Source: Hormiphora californensis
Taxonomy: Eukaryota; Ctenophora; Tentaculata; Cydippida; Pleurobrachiidae
Reading direction: 5' to 3'
NCBI GenBank assembly: GCA_020137815.1
Contig: CM035356.1
Location: 6,251,582-6,315,581 of the forward strand
Length of the DNA: 64,000 nucleotides
Shown: piece by piece, positions 1-23,061 of the stretch
Position numbering within the stretch: the stretch's first letter is position 1
Layout of the letters: every line of letters starts with the position of its first letter
Made by a program: the position numbers and the translations under genes
The notes under the pieces: generated by a model
Databases searched by the model: none
What the model saw: the letters and a program-made list of their open reading frames with translations, nothing else
Told to the model about the DNA's origin: nothing

Positions 1-710
1 AATACAGTATTGAAATACAGTTTTGAAAATGAGTAGGGGGAAAACTGTGAATTTCAACCCCTTTGTAACAGTCGCGTGACCAGTGGTCATGTGACTGTTA
101 CATTTTATCACGTGACTGTTACAAATGTCACTTAACTGTTACAAAGTCACTTGAATTGTACTTCCGGGTGACAGAACGTGATTAATGTACTTCCGGGTCA
201 GCCAAGTGAGTTGTACCGTGTGACAGCATGTGATTAATGTACTTCCGGGTCAGCCAAACGGAGTAGATAGCGCGACAACCAAACGGAGTATATGTCACGT
301 ATATGTCATGTATAAAAAACAATCTTGCTTTCGTGTTTTTAATTGTTTGATGCACATTGCAGTTTGCACACACACACACACACCCACACACACAAACCGT
401 GTCGAAAACTGTGTCAAAACCGTGTCACACCCGCTGCTAACTACTGTCATATTATCTATCCTCTCTCTCACTCCCATATTATTATAAAGTTCTAATATCT
501 CCCATCTACTTGGATCTATCTCTCCTCTCTCCCACTCCCATATCTCGTTCCCTTCCGTATTATTATTAGGTTCTAATATCTCTCATCTACTTGAATCTAA
601 TTATCTACCTCATTAGCTACCTCATTAACTACTAAGGTATGTCCACCTTCTCCTCTTCCGTATTTTAATTGGGTTCTAATATTTCTCATCTACTTGGAAA
701 TAGTTATATA

Positions 711-1571
711 CAGTCGGACCCCGATTTAGTGGCCCCCGATTTAGTGGCACCCCGATTTAGTGGCAGGATTTTTTTCCCCCAAAAATTTTTTTGATTTTTT
801 TTCGTGAAATTTTTTGAAAATTTTTCAAAGGAATACCAGCCACGTCCGAATCGTGTTTCGAATCAGTGAATCTTATCGCATGTCCTGCTGCTAATTAGAC
901 GGTTCGGAACGAACCGATACGTGATCCCCATGGAGCCATTGAATCATAAGTTCACCAAGCGTCAAAATTTCGATTCGATGGGGATCACGTTTCGATTCGT
1001 TCCCAACCGTCTAATTAGCAGCAGGACATGCGATAAGATGCACCGATTCGAAACACGATTCGGACGTGGCTGGTATACCTTTAAAAAATTTTACAACTTT
1101 TTTTGCAAAATTTTACAGTACGATTGTCAATGCTTTGATCGGTGCTCCCCATAAATTTTGAGAGAAAAAGTTATTTTGAAATTTTGATACTTCCTCACCC
1201 GCTTAGGGTGCCCCGATTTGGCATGGTATCACGTATCAGAATTCGTTTCGAACCCGCTAATTAGACAGGACATCCAGGAAGCTGCACCGATTCGAAACAC
1301 AAATCGGACGGGCTGGTATAACTTAGAAAATTTTTCACAATTTTTTTGAAAAATTTATTTGATAGTTTTCTATTTCTAATCAGAAATGATCATGTAATCA
1401 ATACATGAATATTGCATATAACAGTTAAAGGTGTCTTTAGTCTTAGTATAGCATTTTGGGCATAAAATAGGTTTTTATGGGCCAAATATGGCTCACCCCG
1501 ATTTAGTGGCACCCCGATTTAGTGGCAGGATTTCTTTCCCCCGAGGATGCCACTAAATCGGGGTCCGACTG
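711..1571. mobile_element. Tigger/pogo-like MITE, 861 bp, TA target duplication
   Basis: The ends are CAGTCGGACCCCGATTTAGT and its inverse ACTAAATCGGGGTCCGACTG, flanked on both sides by TA (709-710 and 1572-1573). This is the arrangement of Tc1/mariner-pogo type elements. There is no transposase ORF. A second inverted repeat (about 829-945 against 963-1082) forms a large nested palindrome centred near 950. Related ends occur at 3974 and 46264. Confidence 0.8.
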
Positions 1572-1612
1572 TACCTCATCAAGATGCTCTCACTTAACGC
1601 GACACCGGCTAG

Positions 1613-1620
1613 TATATATA
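1613..1620 (+). promoter_or_regulatory. Putative TATA box of the RING gene
   Basis: TATATATA lies 72 bp upstream of the RING ATG (1692) and 40 bp downstream of the MITE end at 1571. The core promoter therefore directly abuts the MITE insertion. Assignment rests on position and sequence only. Confidence 0.35.
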
Positions 1621-1691
1621 CACCACAGTAAACCACAGTCAAACTCAATTCAATTCTCGTTCATCAACATTGATTATCCTCTTCTTACATT

Positions 1692-3518
1692 ATGCAATTC
1701 AAACACCCTGACACTGGTCTCCGACCTTTCAGTTTGTTTTGTGCAATTTGTCAGGACTTGATTGTTGATGTTGAAACCCCGCTGGCGGTTACCATTTGTA
1801 ACCATTTCTTTTGTGCACCCTGCTTGTTGCAATGGCTTTTGGTTCGGAGTCCGGAGTGCGGCTGTCCCTATTGCCGAAGGAAGGTCGACCGCATCCGACT
1901 GGTTAGTTTCTTTTCTCAGTAAACAAAATTAATTGTTTTGTAATTTGCAGTTAAGTCTGATTTTTTTTTAAATAAAGCAAATCGCCTGTACATTTTCACG
2001 TGTCGCACGTTACCAAGTTCAATTCATGCTTTATTCCGCGTGCCACTCTCGGTTTGCTCTATAAATAAGATTTTATTCATTCATTTCTAACATTGCTCCC
2101 CATCTTCAGACGAGCTACGGGAAGTACCCTCATTGCACCGACGCGGAGAAGCTTCGTTTAATAAATGCTTATAGTTTTGAAAGAGTGAATGGTACATTTG
2201 GTATTATTAGAGAGCTTGCTGTGCCAGAAGAGGGAGTTTATGGTACCCATGAACGACGGTTAGAGTTGATGACACCATTCACCTCACCTGTAGATGTGGG
2301 TGGCGTGGTGTCACCTGACTACTACCATCAGAGGTGGGTACAGGCTATTAGAGAGAATAGGGATGTACTCGGAGCAGCTGAGTTGCATAGTGTATACGAG
2401 AGAGAGAGAGCGGTCAATGATGGCGAGAGAGAGACTGAGATAGGGAGCGAGAGTGAGCGAGATGTTGAGATGGTAGAGACAGACCAGAGTGAACAGCTGA
2501 GTGATACTGAGGATGAACAATTGAGTGATAGTGACGGAGAGAGTGTTATAGTTACCCATAAACGACGGTTAGTATTGATGACACCATTCACCTCACCTCT
2601 AGATGTGGGTGGCGTGGTGTCACCTGACTACTACCGTCGGAGGTGGTTACAGGCTATTAGAGAGAATAGAGATGAAGTCGGAGCAGATGTGTTGCATAGT
2701 ATATACGAGGGAGAGAGAGAGCTCCATGAGAGTGAGAGAGAGACTGAGATAGGGAGCGAGAGTGAGCGAGATGTTGAGATGGTAGAAACAGATCAGAGTG
2801 AACAGTTGAGTGATACTGAGGATGAACAGTTGAGTGATAGTGACGGAGAGAGTGTTATAGTTACCCATAAACGACGGTTAGTATTGATGACACCATTCAC
2901 CTCACCTCTAGATGTGGGTGGCGTGGTGTCACCTGACTACTACCGTCGGAGGTGGTTACAGGCTACAGAGAGAATAGAGATGAAGTCGGAGCAGATGTGT
3001 TGCATAGTATATAGGAGAGAGAGAGCGCTCAATGAGAATGAGAGAGAGAGACTGAGGTGGAGAGCGAGAGTGAGCGTGATGTTGTAGAGACAGACCAGAG
3101 TGAACAGCTGAGTGATACTGAGGATGAACAATTGAGTGATAGTGACGGAGAGAGTGTTATAGTTACCCATAAACGACGGTTAGTATTGATGACACCATTC
3201 ACCTCACCTCTAGATGTGGGTGGCGTGGTGTCACCTGACTACTACCGTCGGAGGTGGTTACAGGCTATTAGAGAGAATAGAGATGAAGTCGGAGCAGATG
3301 TGTTGCATAGTATATACGAGGGAGAGAGAGTGTTCAATGAGGGCGAGAGAGAGACTGAGATAGGGAGCGAGAGTGAGCGAGATGTTGAGATGGTAGAGAC
3401 AGACCAGAGTGAAGAGTTGAGTGATACTGAGGATGAACAGTTGAGTGATACTGAGGATGAACAGTTGAGTGATACTGAGGATGAACAGTTGAGTGATAGT
3501 GACGGAGAGAGATTATAG
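1692..3518 (+). pseudogene. RING-finger protein with acidic ~98-residue repeats (frameshifted)
   Basis: Exon 1 (1692-1901) encodes a C3HC4 RING: CAIC, then CNHFFCAPC, then CPYC, all within residues 17-61. It ends at a GTTAGT donor. Exon 2 begins at 2110 after CATCTTCAG and joins in phase 0. Exon 2 encodes about four copies of a repeat with a basic start (HKRRLVLMTPFTSP...SPDYYRRRW) and an acidic, Ser-rich end (TDQSEQLSDTEDEQLSDSDGES). I do not recognise the repeat domain. Copy 3 has several one-base deletions (first near 2965), so the frame from exon 2 stops at 3087 while the repeat coding continues in another frame to 3518. A RING of this kind suggests a ubiquitin ligase, and the frameshifts suggest a decaying copy. 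An assembly error in a repetitive exon is the alternative. Confidence 0.6.
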
Positions 3519-3775
3519 TTATTGGAGAAATGATATTAAACATTTATTCAAAAAGTATTCTAGCGAGATCGTTGCTATATTTAGAATTATCGAGGATACT
3601 TTAGTGTTTTTTAAGAAGGTTAAATCTTGATAAATGATGAACTGTTACTATGATACGTTTTTTTTGTTACCAAAGAAAACACGAGTTTTATAGAGTCTCA
3701 AAATAAGAACGAACAAGCTCATCATTCATAGCAAGATTTTTGTACTTGGACACTTGCACCACAGCTTATTTGATA

Positions 3776-3781
3776 AATAAA
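3776..3781 (+). terminator. Poly(A) signal AATAAA after the RING gene
   Basis: AATAAA lies 258 bp after the last stop of the repeat exon. The surrounding ~60 bp (3753-3810) is duplicated imperfectly at 3913-3971. In that second copy the signal is changed to AACAAA. Confidence 0.4.
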
Positions 3782-3973
3782 GTCACAAAAATGACCACAA
3801 CTTGTAGTACTTCGTGACATTGACACCTAGTGCGTGCGAGCTCGCACATAGGTGTCCGCTCCGCGCCCTAAAAAAGGGTCGTGTCTTTCAAGGAAAAATC
3901 TTTCACACTTGCACCACAGCTCATTTGTTAAACAAAGTCTGCACAAAAATGACCACAACTTGTAGTACCAGGT

Positions 3974-4075
3974 ACAGTCGGACCCCGATTTACCGGGATG
4001 CTCGGGGGAAAGGGTTTTGCCCGGTAAATCGGGGTGTCCGGTATATCGGGGTCAAATACCGTTAATTTACTAGAT
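3974..4075. mobile_element. Truncated Tigger-type MITE
   Basis: Starts with CAGTCGGACCCCGATTTACC after TA and follows the complete copy at 46264-46439 closely (shared GGGTTTTGCCCGGTAAAT). It loses similarity near 4075, where the inverted end of the 4.2 kb element begins, and it has no second terminus. Confidence 0.65.
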
Positions 4076-4341
4076 CGGGGGAAATTTATCCTCCCGGTAA
4101 ACTTTGTAACAGTTACGTGACATTTGTAACAGTCACGTGATCAAATGTAACAGTCACGTAATGAAATGTAACAGTCACGTGACCACTGGTAACGTGACTG
4201 TTACAAAGGGGCTGAAATTCACAGTTTTCCCCCTACTAAAATGTACAGTCAAAATACAGTCACCACTGTGGTTCTTAAATTCAAAATGTAGACAAATCAT
4301 TCAGTAACACCTTCTCTGTTGCTGAAATAAAACTATCTTAA

Positions 4342-4450
4342 CAGGAACCGACCGAATCAGGAAATACTGGTCCCTGATTGGCTAATAACCAGTCACGTGA
4401 CCTAAATAACGAGTTCTGATTGGTTGTTTACTTGTGTCGGTCGGTTCCTG
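4342..4450. mobile_element. 109-bp MITE, family A, copy 1 (hAT-like)
   Basis: Terminal inverted repeats CAGGAACCGACCGA and TCGGTCGGTTCCTG. Flanks TATCTTAA and TATATTAA are an 8-bp target duplication with one mismatch, which is typical of hAT-type elements. The core carries ATTGG (CCAAT-box) motifs and GTCACGTGAC. Copies of identical length lie at 50546-50654 and 58861-58969 (inverted). This copy ends 42 bp before the first cyclase exon. Confidence 0.8.
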
Positions 4451-4492
4451 TATATTAACTTCCAAAAGTAATTCTAACCTCTTCACCATTAG

Positions 4493-8675
<4,183 letters not shown>

Positions 8676-10060
8676 AATATGTATAGGAGCTGCCCTCAGA
8701 GGGGCAACATTAGAACTTAGAAGTAGTACTGGCCGCTGTTGTATAGGCTACATTCGAAAAAGAAGAAGAATACGAGAAGTGAATAAGTGCACTGCATTCA
8801 GAATGTGTCGAGAAATGAAGGAGTTCAGAGAGATTCACAGTCAGATATTTTTGGGGATAAGGGTCGCATGAGAGAAAGAACAGTAGAGAAATGAATTGTT
8901 CATACTGAACAAGCAGAGATATATGTTTGTTTTCTTAATCGAGTTTTACTTGTTGTGTACATGTGTATATTTCGGAATCCATTACAATCTAACAATCCAT
9001 GAATTTGTCAATTTGTACCAAACTATCAACTTAAAACGTCTGACAGAATCGCTGACTTTCTATGTCAGTGGCCCGACCCATGTCACACAATCTAACACCA
9101 TATAAACGTACCGCGCGGTGCAACCAACGGTAGGCTTGAAGCGCAGATGACGCGCGCACGTGCTGTTCTTTCTCACGGTTGCCGCTGGTCTCCAGCACAT
9201 TTACCGCCATCAACACTGTGGCTGGTTTGCGGCTGCAGACGATTGCGAACTGATCCAGAACTGACAAAGCATTTTTCACCATTTATCCAAATTGATTAAA
9301 AAGACTGATCGGTTGATAGAAAGAGAACAAACCGTTCAGAGACATGATATGACACAGATCAGTCTTGTTGATAAAAAACACGGATTTGCAGTTTCGCAAA
9401 ATTTAAGATGTTTAAATAGTTGCAGGAATGAATACAATTAAAATTTCATATCATATAAACTGGAGTTGCATCGCTCTCCGTCTCACATTTCTCTCACAGT
9501 GCTCCCTCTCTCTCGTAAAGAGAGTTGCAGTTTCTCCTAAACCCATTTCGCTGTTTAACATTATAAGCAACCCAGATCACACACACACGCACACGTCAGA
9601 CAACAGCCGCACTTTGTTGTTACTCAACAAGCCGCACTAGTTTGGGGGGGGGGGGGTCAGACCTGAAATATAGGAACACTCAGCACAAACACACACCTGG
9701 TACATCTGGTATTAATCCTAAACTAATATAACGTTGTAATTTTCGGTTTAGGTAAAAATATAAAAAAAGTTAAAATTTTAGGCCCACACAACTTTTCACA
9801 CATCCTATCTCTATCTATTCTCTCCCTCTCTCTGTCTCTTTCTCTCTCACTTTCTCATTGAACTGTTTGTCATTCCTTTCTCAATCATACCTCTCTCTCT
9901 CTTTTTCCATGGTTGTAGGTACATTGATGTGCAACGCAAGTCAGGGGAAATCATATTCGCCTGAAATAACTTACTCCCTCACTCTCTCTGATTGTCACAT
10001 GATGGGGTTAATAACGCGTGATGGCCCACGCGTGACGTCCCATAGTAACGCGTGATACTG
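8676..10060. other. Intergenic region without a recognised gene
   Basis: Lies between the convergent 3' ends of the cyclase and PPP4R3. It holds a short CA tract near 9580, a poly-G run near 9645, pyrimidine-rich stretches at 9800-9905, and a cluster of ACGCGTGA near 10012-10052 just past the PPP4R3 stop. No canonical AATAAA was found close to either stop codon. Confidence 0.6.
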
Positions 10061-17877
<7,817 letters not shown>

Positions 17878-18957
17878 TAACATTAGCCTTTCCACACAAC
17901 TCCAGATCCCTCAATACATGCCTGCTAGTCCGGGAGAGGGGAATGAGTGGCTTGTAAACAGGGGGGGGGGGGTTAAACCTAAAGGTGTGGCTGGTAGGGG
18001 TGTAACATCTAAAGGGTCTTTGGGGGTCCAGTTGTTCATCTGGTTGTAATTCCGCTCAATCTATACTAAATCTATAGCTAACAGCAACAATAATTTGGTT
18101 TCATTTAGGTGGCTCTTAGCACGGAATACAGCATACAACAGAAGAATTAGCCAAAGTGGCCACGATCATTTGAATTCGTCCTTTGCACGTCAAATTTAGT
18201 TTAAATCTCCACTCAAAGAAACTATCGGAGATATAAACCGCATGAGGTGTGAACTATTTTGAGTCCTCTTGTTAAGCATCGGCCATCGATCGCAATATGC
18301 AGACCCGACAGTGTCGGGCCAATACACAAAATAAGCTACAATGCAGTGCTGATGATTAAGAAGGGAGCAAAACAAATCCCAGTGGCACAGAAAACAGAAA
18401 ACATCATCATGAAAAGTAAATTGTCGTATACAATATATAAATCAAAAATTCTCACAGAGAACAACATCTATAATAGCGGGTTTACATCCCCACTTGCTCT
18501 CTTTCTCATCTGCTCCTCCAACTTCTTCTCCCCAAAGAACCCTTTTTTCGCCCCCAGAGTCACCCTCCAACATGAGCCTCTTTGCCACTTCCCCCAAAAA
18601 AGGGTCGGCATCAAGTAGCTGGGGCCATTGAAAATCCAGTTCTTGTTGCAGGTGTTGGTCTCCCGCTTTTGTGCTCCCGCAGTACCTTGATTTTTCCGTG
18701 GAGTCGACCACACTCCCGATGCTGTCCGCTACCCCTTCTGTTGAATTGTTATTGCAAACAAATCCAGGGTAGCAGTTCCAACAAAAGGATTTGTGCACTG
18801 TGTTCGGAACTCCTCCAGTAGCAGAGTTGAAACTTGAACTAATGTCCTTCTCTCAGCCGCTCCTTCAGCTTTGTTAGAGTTGTACACGGTGCTTATCAGG
18901 GCCGTTTTTATCTGCACAGCCAGGGAGAAATAAGCAACTTTTTCCTCACCGCTGTCC
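17878..18957. other. Upstream region of PPP4R3, no supported gene
   Basis: This should include the PPP4R3 promoter and 5' UTR. ORFs on both strands at 18442-18917 are open for 60-118 codons but show no recognisable domain or splice pattern. A short palindrome (CCCGACAGTGTCGGGCC) lies near 18303. Confidence 0.45.
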
Positions 18958-19068
18958 GAACAGAGTGCTCAGCAGGGACGGCGCTGGGCCTTCGGCCCAG
19001 CAAGTCTCTGGGTGTCCGGGACCAGGGGCGGTAGCCTCGGTCAGGGGGCTGCTCAGAGCACTCTGTTC
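18958..19068. repeat. Foldback element with inner GC-rich hairpin
   Basis: The outer arms GAACAGAGTGCT and AGCACTCTGTTC pair, with CAGCAG/CTGCT extending them. Inside is a perfect hairpin GCTGGGCC-TTC-GGCCCAGC. It could be a small MITE or a structured RNA. It is adjacent to the 3' end of the LINE. Confidence 0.6.
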
Positions 19069-19752
19069 TGTGCTCATAAAATAAATCCAACACATACCCA
19101 TCAATTATTATTATTATTATTCAATCTAATTCAATACATATAACAATAACAATTGAATACATATTGACACTCCTTTTAGCGAGTAATAAAACGGTTGTCC
19201 GGTAAAAAGTACATGTTATGCTGATGCCGATTCAAAAGTCCAAGAGGTAATTATATATAGATTAGGTACTGTAATAATAAATAGTAAGTTGATAGATAGA
19301 TAGTTAAATAAGGGTAGATACTTAGATGATTAACTAGGGGATAACTAGGGGTAGAAAAGATGCAGAACAGCTAAATATAGCATAGTAAAATAAATTAGTA
19401 TAGTCGCTGAGTCAAATTAAGCTGTACAGTTAAAACAGATTTTAAAATAAATAGAAAAATAGAAATTACCCTCACATACATGCTCATACCCAAAAGTATA
19501 CAGTACACACACATACACACACACACACACACAAACACACAAAAAACACACTCACACAAACAAGCATGTCCGTAAAAAACACAGACACAGAGTCACACAT
19601 GACACAGGAATAGTAATAAGTTAAGATAGGATATTATTATAAGTAGTATTAATGATTTAAATAGGCAGTGAAGTGTGCTTGGCCAGCGGGTTGTAAAACT
19701 ATGTTATTTTAAGTGGTAGATAGGCTAATTAAGTAATTAGGTGAGGATAAGT

Positions 19753-22700
19753 TTAACTGGTAAGGAGCTCATCATTAAAAGTGGAGTTTTCTGTGACCTC
19801 ATAAACAAGCTTTCTAAACTTATGCTTAAGGTTTCTATCTCTAGAAAAGATAAGTGCTAGGTGGAAGTTGCCAGTGCAAACCGAGACCACACGACACTGG
19901 TCCCTAAGAGCCGATACCGCCCCGACAGCTGGACATTGGAAGAGCTTGTGGAAGGGTGAGTCGTGGTGCATGCCGCATTCAAGGCCGACAAAGTTTTGAA
20001 ATCTTAAGCTATGCCCGTGGATGTAGTCCATAGTCAACGAAGAGTGCCTTCTGTCCATACTCCTATTGGTAAGAGGGGCTATGGAAACCGCTTCAGTATC
20101 CACAATAGATCGTAGCTCTTCAACCGTCGTAGTAGGAGAGTCGTCAGCAGAGATGTTCGTGATGTTAGCCTTGACGTGATCGTCCCACAATTTGTGCGTG
20201 AACATGTCCATAGTGTCCCGGGAATAGAGAAACTCTTCCGACTCATATGACAGTAGATCGCATGATCGAATAAATGATCGTCTCCGTCCCGTTTGAGATT
20301 CCGCTCTCTGTGCAGTCCAATGGAGATACCTTTTAGTTTCCACAATATGTCCATAGAAAGGGTGGCTTGCCTCATGCTCAATTTGGAGCAATTTAGCAGT
20401 CATGGTGTCTCCCGCTGTAAGACCTTTTAGGACAAACTTCGTTGTGAGTACTGTCAAAATAATCGGTAGAGGGGGTATACCAATAAGAAGGTCAGCTAGT
20501 GTTTTCGAGATGTGAAATTGGCTTCCAATAATCTTCAGTTTAGCCCTTGCAATTAGATCGTTAAAACTGTCCAATCTGTTACGAAGCCATAGAGGTGCTC
20601 CGTATAGAAGTTTGGTAAGGATTACCATTCGGAACAGGAGCGAGAGGCCGTTGTTGTTTATTCCAGCTAACCTGGTAGTCCCACCCGACAGCTTACTCCA
20701 GGAATTCCAACACTTTTGCAAAGTGTAGACAGCATGCTTTTTAAAGCTCAGGTCTGTGTCGAGAATGATTCCCAGCACCTTGCTAGAGTCCGTGTAGAGA
20801 ATTTCTCTGGGTCCAAGGTACATAGGTTGTGGGGTAGATGATACTTCTTGATTCCTTGGGTGGATCACGAGAATCTCAGTTTTCCCTCTGTCGCAATTGA
20901 TGACCAATCTCCATAGACGGCACCATTTCTGGATGTAATTGAGCACGCAGGACAGAGCTGTTTCACATTGAAGTTGATCTCCGGTTATTACAACCGTGCC
21001 ATCATCAGCGAACTTAAACGTTTCGCATCTTTCTCGGGCGTCCTCGGGTATATTCTTCGTTTCTAAGAGATCCGAAACGTATATGATGAATAGCACAGGG
21101 GAAATGACTGCCCCCTGCGGTAGCCCGATAAGAGTGCAGTTCCGGGGAGAACCAATTTTACCGTTTATCTTCAGCTTCACTTTTCGTGATGACAAGAAAC
21201 AATTTACCAGACGTAGGATGTTCCCCTTTATTCCAGCTTTATAGAGTTTGTAAATTAGGCAGGGGATGGGGACGCTGTCGAAAGCCTTTTCGAAATCCAA
21301 GAGAAGTAAAAAGGCAGTTGCTTTTCTCCGTCTGTTCTCGTGCAGTGTAGCCAGGAGACGGTATAAGTACCGTGTTGTGTTTCGTATGGGAAGAAAACCT
21401 TCTTGCTCGTCTTCCAAGATGTTTTCCTCGTAACAATGAGCCCTGATCCTCTTATCCATAACTCGCTCAAACATTTTACCAACATAGCTTCCAATTGAGA
21501 TCGGTCGAAAAGATCCAGGTTTAAGGTAAGATGATTTTCCTTGTTTCTTGATAAACGATACTATGGCTGTTTTCCATGGCCAAACCGAGGTAACGAGGCA
21601 GTTGGTGAAAAGTTTTGCCAAGAACATCCTTGCTAAAGGGCCAAGGTGTTTCAATGTCACGGGGTGTACTCCATCTCCATCTGTAGATTTGCTTCCACTG
21701 CCCTGTGCCGATATGGCCGCCATGATTTCCTCTGGTTGAACCTGCTTATTTAACTCGCTCTCTACCTCCTCATCCTCTCGTAGAAAAGAATCCACTTCCT
21801 CTTGTATGAATTCATAGTGTTGCTCGTCAAATTGATGATTCCTCAAATGTTTTCCACCGAAGAACGTGTCGAACAGGATTTGCTCCTTATCCCTAGGATC
21901 GTGCCGTAAAACTCCGTCGTCATCCAAACATCCAATAAAGTTTTCATCAGGTGTGAGGAATATTGATCGATACCGCTTCCAGAATATGTTAGTCTCAGTA
22001 ACGTTCAGACCAATCAGTCTATCGTGGATCCATTTGTTTTTCCCCTCGATAAGGCTCTCCTTGAACAGTAGTTTAGCCTCTTCAACAGCAAGTCTGTTAA
22101 TCCAAGTTCTTCGGTAACGGTATTTTTCCTGAGCATGTTGTAGATTTTTCGATAGTACGGTCAACTCGGGTGTCCAGTAGGGCTTGCTGTGCCGGCACAC
22201 TGTTTTCAGAGGGATGTATAGGTCTGAGGCTTCTTTCATGAAACTTAAAAGCTGTCGAAACATTTCATTTGGATCTTGTGAATCACAGCTTTGTAGGCAG
22301 CATTCGACGTGAAATTTCCACTTTTTCCAATCTGCGTCCTGGTAATTGTAGACCTGTGTCCTCCGGTTACTCGCTCTAATAGTCCCGATTGATGATAAGA
22401 CAGGAACATGTCCTCTTGCCGGTGCTCCCGTAAAAAGGCATAAGCCGTCCTCTTCATCAGTCCACGGACCATCGATCGCTAGCCCTGCTCCCCCGAACCG
22501 CAGTCCCAGATCAATAACACTCCCTCCATTAACACAGATAAAAGTGTTAGAAAGTGGGGAGAGAATATCTGCTCCATACTGGTCACAGAAAGAATCGAGT
22601 AGGTGTCCACTTTGATTGTATACCTTATCACCCCACGGAATTCCTCTTGCGTTGAAGTCTCCAAGAACATGAAATACCGGCACTCCGTTTCGTTTGCAGA

Positions 22701-23061
22701 ATTCCCAGGCTTCCTGTACAGACTTCAACAGAACCGACAAGTTATTGTCGGGACTGCTATACACAGATGCAAACATCATAGGTCGCCCAAGCACAGTCGC
22801 TATAGCAAAGATAGCTGCAACATTAGTTTTCTTCAAACTCGTAATTCGATGAGGATGAAGGCTAGTAGCGATTGACAGTGAGACTCCTCTATCCGCGTCT
22901 ATTCCAAAGGTGAGCATATTCGTAAAAGCAGTCATTGCCGGAACGCAGCCAGTTTCCTGTAGTGCGAGTACCGACAATCTCCTATCGGCACTATAGTGGT
23001 CTAAAGCAATAAGTGATTGCTTAGAGAGACCAGAAATGTTAATCTGTCCGAGACTAAACAT
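19753..23061 (-). CDS. LINE ORF2: APE endonuclease and reverse transcriptase
   Basis: From ATG at 23061 (MFSLGQINISG) the ORF is 1102 residues without a stop. The endonuclease domain shows LQETGC, SVYSSPDN and VLGDFNARG. The reverse transcriptase shows FRPISIGSYVGKMFERV, LLLDFEKAFDSV, GLPQGAVISPVLF and the catalytic FADDG. A Cys/His-rich tail (GLECGMHH...FQCPAV) follows. The ATG overlaps the ORF1 stop by eight bases (ATGTTTAG), a start/stop overlap that suggests translation by reinitiation. All core motifs are intact, so the element may be recently active. The frame continues open further upstream to 23139, but the overlap favours the ATG chosen. Confidence 0.93.
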   Translation of the reverse strand: MFSLGQINISGLSKQSLIALDHYSADRRLSVLALQETGCVPAMTAFTNMLTFGIDADRGVSLSIATSLHPHRITSLKKTNVAAIFAIATVLGRPMMFASVYSSPDNNLSVLLKSVQEAWEFCKRNGVPVFHVLGDFNARGIPWGDKVYNQSGHLLDSFCDQYGADILSPLSNTFICVNGGSVIDLGLRFGGAGLAIDGPWTDEEDGLCLFTGAPARGHVPVLSSIGTIRASNRRTQVYNYQDADWKKWKFHVECCLQSCDSQDPNEMFRQLLSFMKEASDLYIPLKTVCRHSKPYWTPELTVLSKNLQHAQEKYRYRRTWINRLAVEEAKLLFKESLIEGKNKWIHDRLIGLNVTETNIFWKRYRSIFLTPDENFIGCLDDDGVLRHDPRDKEQILFDTFFGGKHLRNHQFDEQHYEFIQEEVDSFLREDEEVESELNKQVQPEEIMAAISAQGSGSKSTDGDGVHPVTLKHLGPLARMFLAKLFTNCLVTSVWPWKTAIVSFIKKQGKSSYLKPGSFRPISIGSYVGKMFERVMDKRIRAHCYEENILEDEQEGFLPIRNTTRYLYRLLATLHENRRRKATAFLLLLDFEKAFDSVPIPCLIYKLYKAGIKGNILRLVNCFLSSRKVKLKINGKIGSPRNCTLIGLPQGAVISPVLFIIYVSDLLETKNIPEDARERCETFKFADDGTVVITGDQLQCETALSCVLNYIQKWCRLWRLVINCDRGKTEILVIHPRNQEVSSTPQPMYLGPREILYTDSSKVLGIILDTDLSFKKHAVYTLQKCWNSWSKLSGGTTRLAGINNNGLSLLFRMVILTKLLYGAPLWLRNRLDSFNDLIARAKLKIIGSQFHISKTLADLLIGIPPLPIILTVLTTKFVLKGLTAGDTMTAKLLQIEHEASHPFYGHIVETKRYLHWTAQRAESQTGRRRSFIRSCDLLSYESEEFLYSRDTMDMFTHKLWDDHVKANITNISADDSPTTTVEELRSIVDTEAVSIAPLTNRSMDRRHSSLTMDYIHGHSLRFQNFVGLECGMHHDSPFHKLFQCPAVGAVSALRDQCRVVSVCTGNFHLALIFSRDRNLKHKFRKLVYEVTENSTFNDELLTS

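Larger units (their letters stand above)
1..4258. mobile_element. Composite ~4.2 kb element with long inverted ends, carrying a RING gene
   Basis: The first ~150 bases (AGTAGGGGGAAAACTGTGAA followed by GTAACAGTCACGTGAC-like subrepeats) recur as the reverse complement at about 4085-4258, so the interval is bounded by long terminal inverted repeats. The left end may begin before the window. Inside are a two-exon RING-finger gene, a complete Tigger-type MITE (711-1571) and a truncated one (3974-4075). No transposase is visible, so it would be non-autonomous or a foldback-type element. It lies just upstream of the first visible exon of the guanylyl cyclase gene, probably within one of its introns. 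That the whole interval moved as one unit is inference from the inverted ends. Confidence 0.5.

Noticed and set aside
18442-18917. Overlapping ORFs on both strands upstream of PPP4R3
   Set aside because: No recognisable domain, no consistent frame and no splice pattern; could be an old pseudogene.
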